Of a DNA stretch of 10,372 bases, positions 8,533 through 10,372 are shown piece after piece. Made by a program: the position numbers and the translations under genes. This DNA comes from an uncultured Shinella sp. (GTDB lineage Bacteria > Pseudomonadota > Alphaproteobacteria > Rhizobiales > Rhizobiaceae): positions 1 to 10,372 of the forward strand of contig NZ_CAMLFY010000146.1 of NCBI RefSeq assembly GCF_946479415.1, given 5' to 3'. Within the stretch, counting starts at the first letter, position 1; every line of letters begins with the position of its first letter. Below the pieces are notes generated by a model. The model did not search any database, was not told the DNA's origin, and saw only the letters and a list, made by a program, of their open reading frames with translations.

Positions 8533-8958
8533 ATGATAGGAATGACCGATAAACTCATCGACGTGCTCATTGTCGAAGACAACGATATTGATACCGAAGC
8601 GGTGAAGCGGGCCTTCCGACGGGCGGACTTCGCAAATCCGACCCATAACGCTTGTGACGGCGAGGAGGCTCTGGATATGCTTCGGGGGAACCATGGTCGC
8701 CCGAAATTGCCGCAGCCATGCCTTATCCTGCTTGATATCAATATGCCGCGAATGGACGGCATCAGTCTGCTCGACGAGTTGCGGCGAGATGATGAGTTCA
8801 AGCAAAGCATCGTCTTCATGCTGACGACATCGGGATATGAGACAGATCGAAAATCCGCTTACGAAAAGAATGTCGCAGGCTATTTTCTCAAAGAGAATCT
8901 CGGTGCCCTGGTCGAGACACTGAAACCATATTGCAGGGGCAACGAATTCCCTTGTTGA
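8533..8958 (+). CDS. Stand-alone response regulator, Rcp1-like receiver domain
   Basis: The protein has 141 residues and is a single receiver domain with no output domain. Acidic residues E15 and D16 precede the phospho-acceptor D68 in LLDINMPRMDG. T98 lies in FMLTTSG and K120 in AGYFLK. This layout, with the VEDNDIDTEAVKRAF start, is that of the Rcp1-like receivers that partner phytochrome-type histidine kinases. It probably receives phosphate from H593 of the preceding kinase and then acts by protein contact or as a relay carrier, since it lacks a DNA-binding domain. A downstream phosphotransfer partner is not visible here. The gene is seven bases downstream of the kinase stop, so they are almost surely co-transcribed. 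The start could be ATG 8533 or ATG 8542. A longer in-frame extension back to 8446 would overlap the kinase gene and is rejected. Confidence 0.93.
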   Translation: MIGMTDKLIDVLIVEDNDIDTEAVKRAFRRADFANPTHNACDGEEALDMLRGNHGRPKLPQPCLILLDINMPRMDGISLLDELRRDDEFKQSIVFMLTTSGYETDRKSAYEKNVAGYFLKENLGALVETLKPYCRGNEFPC

Positions 8959-9020
8959 GCGGAAACAGCGCGAGCAGCCGGCGATGCTGAACGCTCTCGC
9001 CGCGCGGACCAATCACTCTG

Positions 9021-9048
9021 TGGGACCTGATGTCCGTAAAAGGTCCCT
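9021..9048. terminator. Hairpin between convergent genes, weak terminator candidate
   Basis: GGGACCT (9022-9028) can pair with AGGTCCC (9041-9047), giving a seven-base stem with a twelve-base loop. It lies between the receiver gene and the convergent GntR gene, just outside the latter's stop codon. No T run follows on either strand, so intrinsic termination would be weak. Position is the main support. Confidence 0.3.
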
Positions 9049-9050
9049 GA

Positions 9051-9770
9051 TCATTGCGCAGCAGCGAGAGGGCCGAAAGAGACGTCCGTCGTGTAGTTTT
9101 CGCGCAGGAATGCGATGAAGTTATCCTGGAACTGCCGCGTGTGTGCATGTGCCAGTTCATCGGCGCGCTCGACATTCTTGGTGCGGATCGCCTCCAGCAT
9201 CAGCTCGTGTTCATCCGTCAGCAGATAGCCGTCGCCGGTACGCTCCAGATATTCAAAATGAAGATGCAGCATGCGCTGGCCCTGGTTCAGGAGCCGCTCG
9301 TAGAAGGATGCGAGATAGGCATTCTTGCCGGCATAGGCGACCGCCATGTGAAACTGCTTGTTGGCCTCGGACATCTTGAGATGTTGGCCGGTTTTCACCG
9401 CCCCTTCGAATTCCTTCTGGCGCTTGGCGATGATCTTCAGGTCGGCTTCTGTCCGAAGTGCTGCGGCAAGCCTCGTGTTCATACGCTGGGCAACGTCGAG
9501 CGCCTCGACATATTTCGGAAAGCTCGCCACCTCGATCGGCGCGACGATGGTGCTGCGATTGGAGAGCGTTACCACCAGTTCCTCGCCGGCAAGCCGGATC
9601 AGCGCCTCACGGATCGGTGAACGCGACATGTCGAAGCGTTCGGCCAGCGTCGTCTCGTCGAGCAGCTGACCGGGCGGCAGGGTGAGCGCCAGAATTTCAT
9701 TGCGCAGCGTGTCATACACGCTTTTCGAGCCCATGCCGCGCACGCGTTTCGATTCAATTTCCTCAGACAC
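9051..9770 (-). CDS. GntR-family regulator, FadR/FCD subfamily
   Basis: The protein has 239 residues and starts with GTG (bases 9770-9768 on the minus strand). The ribosome site AAGGGA lies five bases before it; an in-frame ATG at residue 13 is the alternative. A winged helix-turn-helix spans about 16-80, with the typical LPPGQLLDETTLAERFDMSRSP recognition region starting at residue 31. The rest, about 88-220, is a helical FCD effector domain. The usual metal-ligand positions are seen as N137 and H141 (in NKQFH), H188 and H210. Asn in place of Asp at the first position is a common variant of this fold. Such proteins are dimeric repressors that release DNA on binding an acid or amino-acid-derived ligand. 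The gene is divergent from the ABC transporter binding-protein gene, and the shared region holds two copies of a GTCGAC element. Control of itself and of the transporter is therefore likely. The ligand is unknown. Confidence 0.93.
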   Translation of the reverse strand: MSEEIESKRVRGMGSKSVYDTLRNEILALTLPPGQLLDETTLAERFDMSRSPIREALIRLAGEELVVTLSNRSTIVAPIEVASFPKYVEALDVAQRMNTRLAAALRTEADLKIIAKRQKEFEGAVKTGQHLKMSEANKQFHMAVAYAGKNAYLASFYERLLNQGQRMLHLHFEYLERTGDGYLLTDEHELMLEAIRTKNVERADELAHAHTRQFQDNFIAFLRENYTTDVSFGPLAAAQ

Positions 9771-9825
9771 TTACGTCCCTTTCCGCATTTCTCCGCCATT
9801 GGGCCAGAAAATCCGCGTCGCAGCA

Positions 9826-9854
9826 ATCTTAAAATTTCCGCTTGACTTTGTCGA
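9826..9854 (-). promoter_or_regulatory. Predicted promoter of the GntR gene
   Basis: On the minus strand TCGACA (9854-9849, five of six matches to TTGACA) and TAAGAT (9831-9826, four of six to TATAAT) are separated by exactly 17 bases. The -35 element falls inside the GTCGAC palindrome, so binding of the regulator there would block its own transcription. Prediction is by eye only. Confidence 0.4.
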
Positions 9855-9871
9855 CACGGTGGCGACATAAA
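9842..9871 (+). promoter_or_regulatory. Predicted promoter of the ABC transporter operon
   Basis: TTGACT (9842-9847) and CATAAA (9866-9871) are separated by 18 bases. They point toward the binding-protein gene and would start transcription near 9878, leaving a leader of about 95 bases. The first GTCGAC element lies within the spacer. The -35 match is good, the -10 match only four of six. Confidence 0.4.
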
Positions 9872-9900
9872 TTACTCAGTCGACACGGAGCCGACATAAA
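9849..9900. repeat. Two direct copies of a 22-base GTCGAC-containing element (putative GntR operators)
   Basis: The segments 9850-9871 and 9879-9900 are 22 bases each and differ at only two positions. Both start GTCGACACGG and end CGACATAAA. They are offset by 29 bases. GTCGAC fits the general FadR/GntR consensus GT-N-N-AC; in the first copy it is part of the perfect palindrome TGTCGACA (9849-9856). Within each copy CGACA recurs with an 11-base step, close to one helical turn. The elements overlap both predicted divergent promoters, so they are the best candidate binding sites for the adjacent GntR-family protein. Confidence 0.6.
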
Positions 9901-9944
9901 AAGACCGCAAGAACGGCCGAAGCCGACAGGTGGAACCGCGCTTC

Positions 9945-9956
9945 TCAAGCGCTTGA
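9945..9956. promoter_or_regulatory. Perfect palindrome TCAAGCGCTTGA upstream of transporter gene
   Basis: This 12-base perfect palindrome has a central CG and lies 17 bases before the binding-protein start, just ahead of its ribosome site. The form is that of a LacI/GalR-type operator, though a loop-less RNA stem has no obvious role. It may be a second, downstream roadblock-type control site of the transporter operon. It is not related in sequence to the GTCGAC elements, so a different regulator would be involved. Confidence 0.35.
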
Positions 9957-9973
9957 AAAAATGGGGAATGCAC

Positions 9974-10372
9974 ATGCTTTCGAAAGTGATGACGTCCGCT
10001 TTGCGGACGACGGCCGCACTCGCCCTGATCGCAGGTCTTTCGGCGACGGTTGCGTCGGCGCAGGAGGCGGAAGGACACTGGCAGGGGGTTCAGAAGAACG
10101 GCACGCTGCGTTGTGGTGCCGCCGTTGCTCCGCCCTATGTCATGCGCGACCCGGCAAGTGGGGAATATTCCGGCTTCTTCGCCGATCTCTGCCGCGAATT
10201 CGCAGACGTGCTGAAGGTGAAGCCCGAATTCGTGGATACGACCTGGGACAACATCGTTGCAGGCCTGCAGGCCGGAAAATGGGATGTGTCGCTGGCGCTG
10301 AACCGGACGCCGGCGCGGGCCATGGCCGTGCAGTTCTCCGTCCCCGCGATGGAATACCAGATCTCGCTTGCC
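9974..10372 (+). CDS. ABC transporter substrate-binding protein, polar amino acid type (3' truncated)
   Basis: The frame is open from ATG 9974 to the window end, giving 133 residues of a family usually 260-300 long. Residues 1-29 are a Sec signal peptide (MLSKVM, hydrophobic core ALALIAGL, ASA before cleavage), so the mature protein is periplasmic. The visible mature part is the first lobe of a family 3 solute-binding protein: G.LRCG.A.APPYV, then SGFFADLCREFAD, TTWDNIVAGLQAGKWDV, and a segment with NRTPARAMAV.FS.P. These proteins deliver polar amino acids or related small acids to an ABC permease, which would be encoded beyond the window. The exact substrate cannot be told. GGGGA (9963-9967) lies six bases before the chosen start. 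The ATG at 9961 is out of frame. The gene is divergent from the GntR regulator, which probably controls it. Confidence 0.92.
   Translation, partial: MLSKVMTSALRTTAALALIAGLSATVASAQEAEGHWQGVQKNGTLRCGAAVAPPYVMRDPASGEYSGFFADLCREFADVLKVKPEFVDTTWDNIVAGLQAGKWDVSLALNRTPARAMAVQFSVPAMEYQISLA

Noticed and set aside
7488..8819. 443-codon open frame on the minus strand across the kinase and receiver genes
   Set aside because: It covers the conserved kinase and receiver motifs on the other strand and crosses two real genes; no family resemblance was seen.
9054..9620. 188-codon plus-strand frame opposite the GntR gene
   Set aside because: The minus-strand frame encodes a complete GntR/FCD protein; this one is its shadow.

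Overview
The window is GC-rich, with short intergenic gaps. Its gene types are a LacI-type regulator, a GntR/FCD regulator beside an amino-acid ABC transporter gene, a PAS hybrid histidine kinase with an Rcp1-like receiver, and a secreted CHAT protein. Together these suggest an alphaproteobacterium, most likely of the Rhizobiaceae (Rhizobium, Agrobacterium or Ensifer relatives). That placement is an inference from style and gene content, not from a marker gene.

Layout. (1) Bases 2-538 hold the 3' part of a LacI-family regulator that begins before the window. (2) Bases 589-852 hold a small protein resembling an isolated core-binding domain of a tyrosine recombinase, with no catalytic domain after it. 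(3) The 243-base gap 853-1095 is locally T/pyrimidine-rich and contains a perfect palindrome, TTAGCGCTAA, of the LacI-operator type. (4) Bases 1096-5925 encode a 1609-residue exported protein. In order it has a signal peptide, a four-cysteine domain, a peptidoglycan-binding domain, a long helical TPR-like region and a C-terminal CHAT (caspase-like) protease domain with an intact His/Cys pair. (5) After 179 bases, bases 6105-8525 encode a soluble hybrid kinase PAS-HisKA-HATPase-REC-HisKA-HATPase. It is followed 7 bases later by a stand-alone Rcp1-like receiver (8533-8958), which makes a two-gene phosphorelay operon. (6) A convergent minus-strand GntR/FCD repressor gene (9051-9770) lies next. 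A 203-base divergent region with a repeated GTCGAC-containing element separates it from a plus-strand polar-amino-acid-type ABC transporter binding protein (9974 to the window end, truncated).

How they fit together. The GntR/FCD regulator very probably controls itself and the transporter through the shared repeated operator. The second kinase module of the hybrid kinase is of the type that usually signals to Rcp1-like receivers, so the two-gene unit is likely self-contained. The CHAT protein lies on the same strand upstream of the kinase, but no link is shown. The most unusual object is the exported CHAT protein carrying a peptidoglycan-binding domain. No gasdermin, CRISPR array, insertion sequence, tRNA or rRNA was seen. 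No gene-free stretch exceeds 300 bases.
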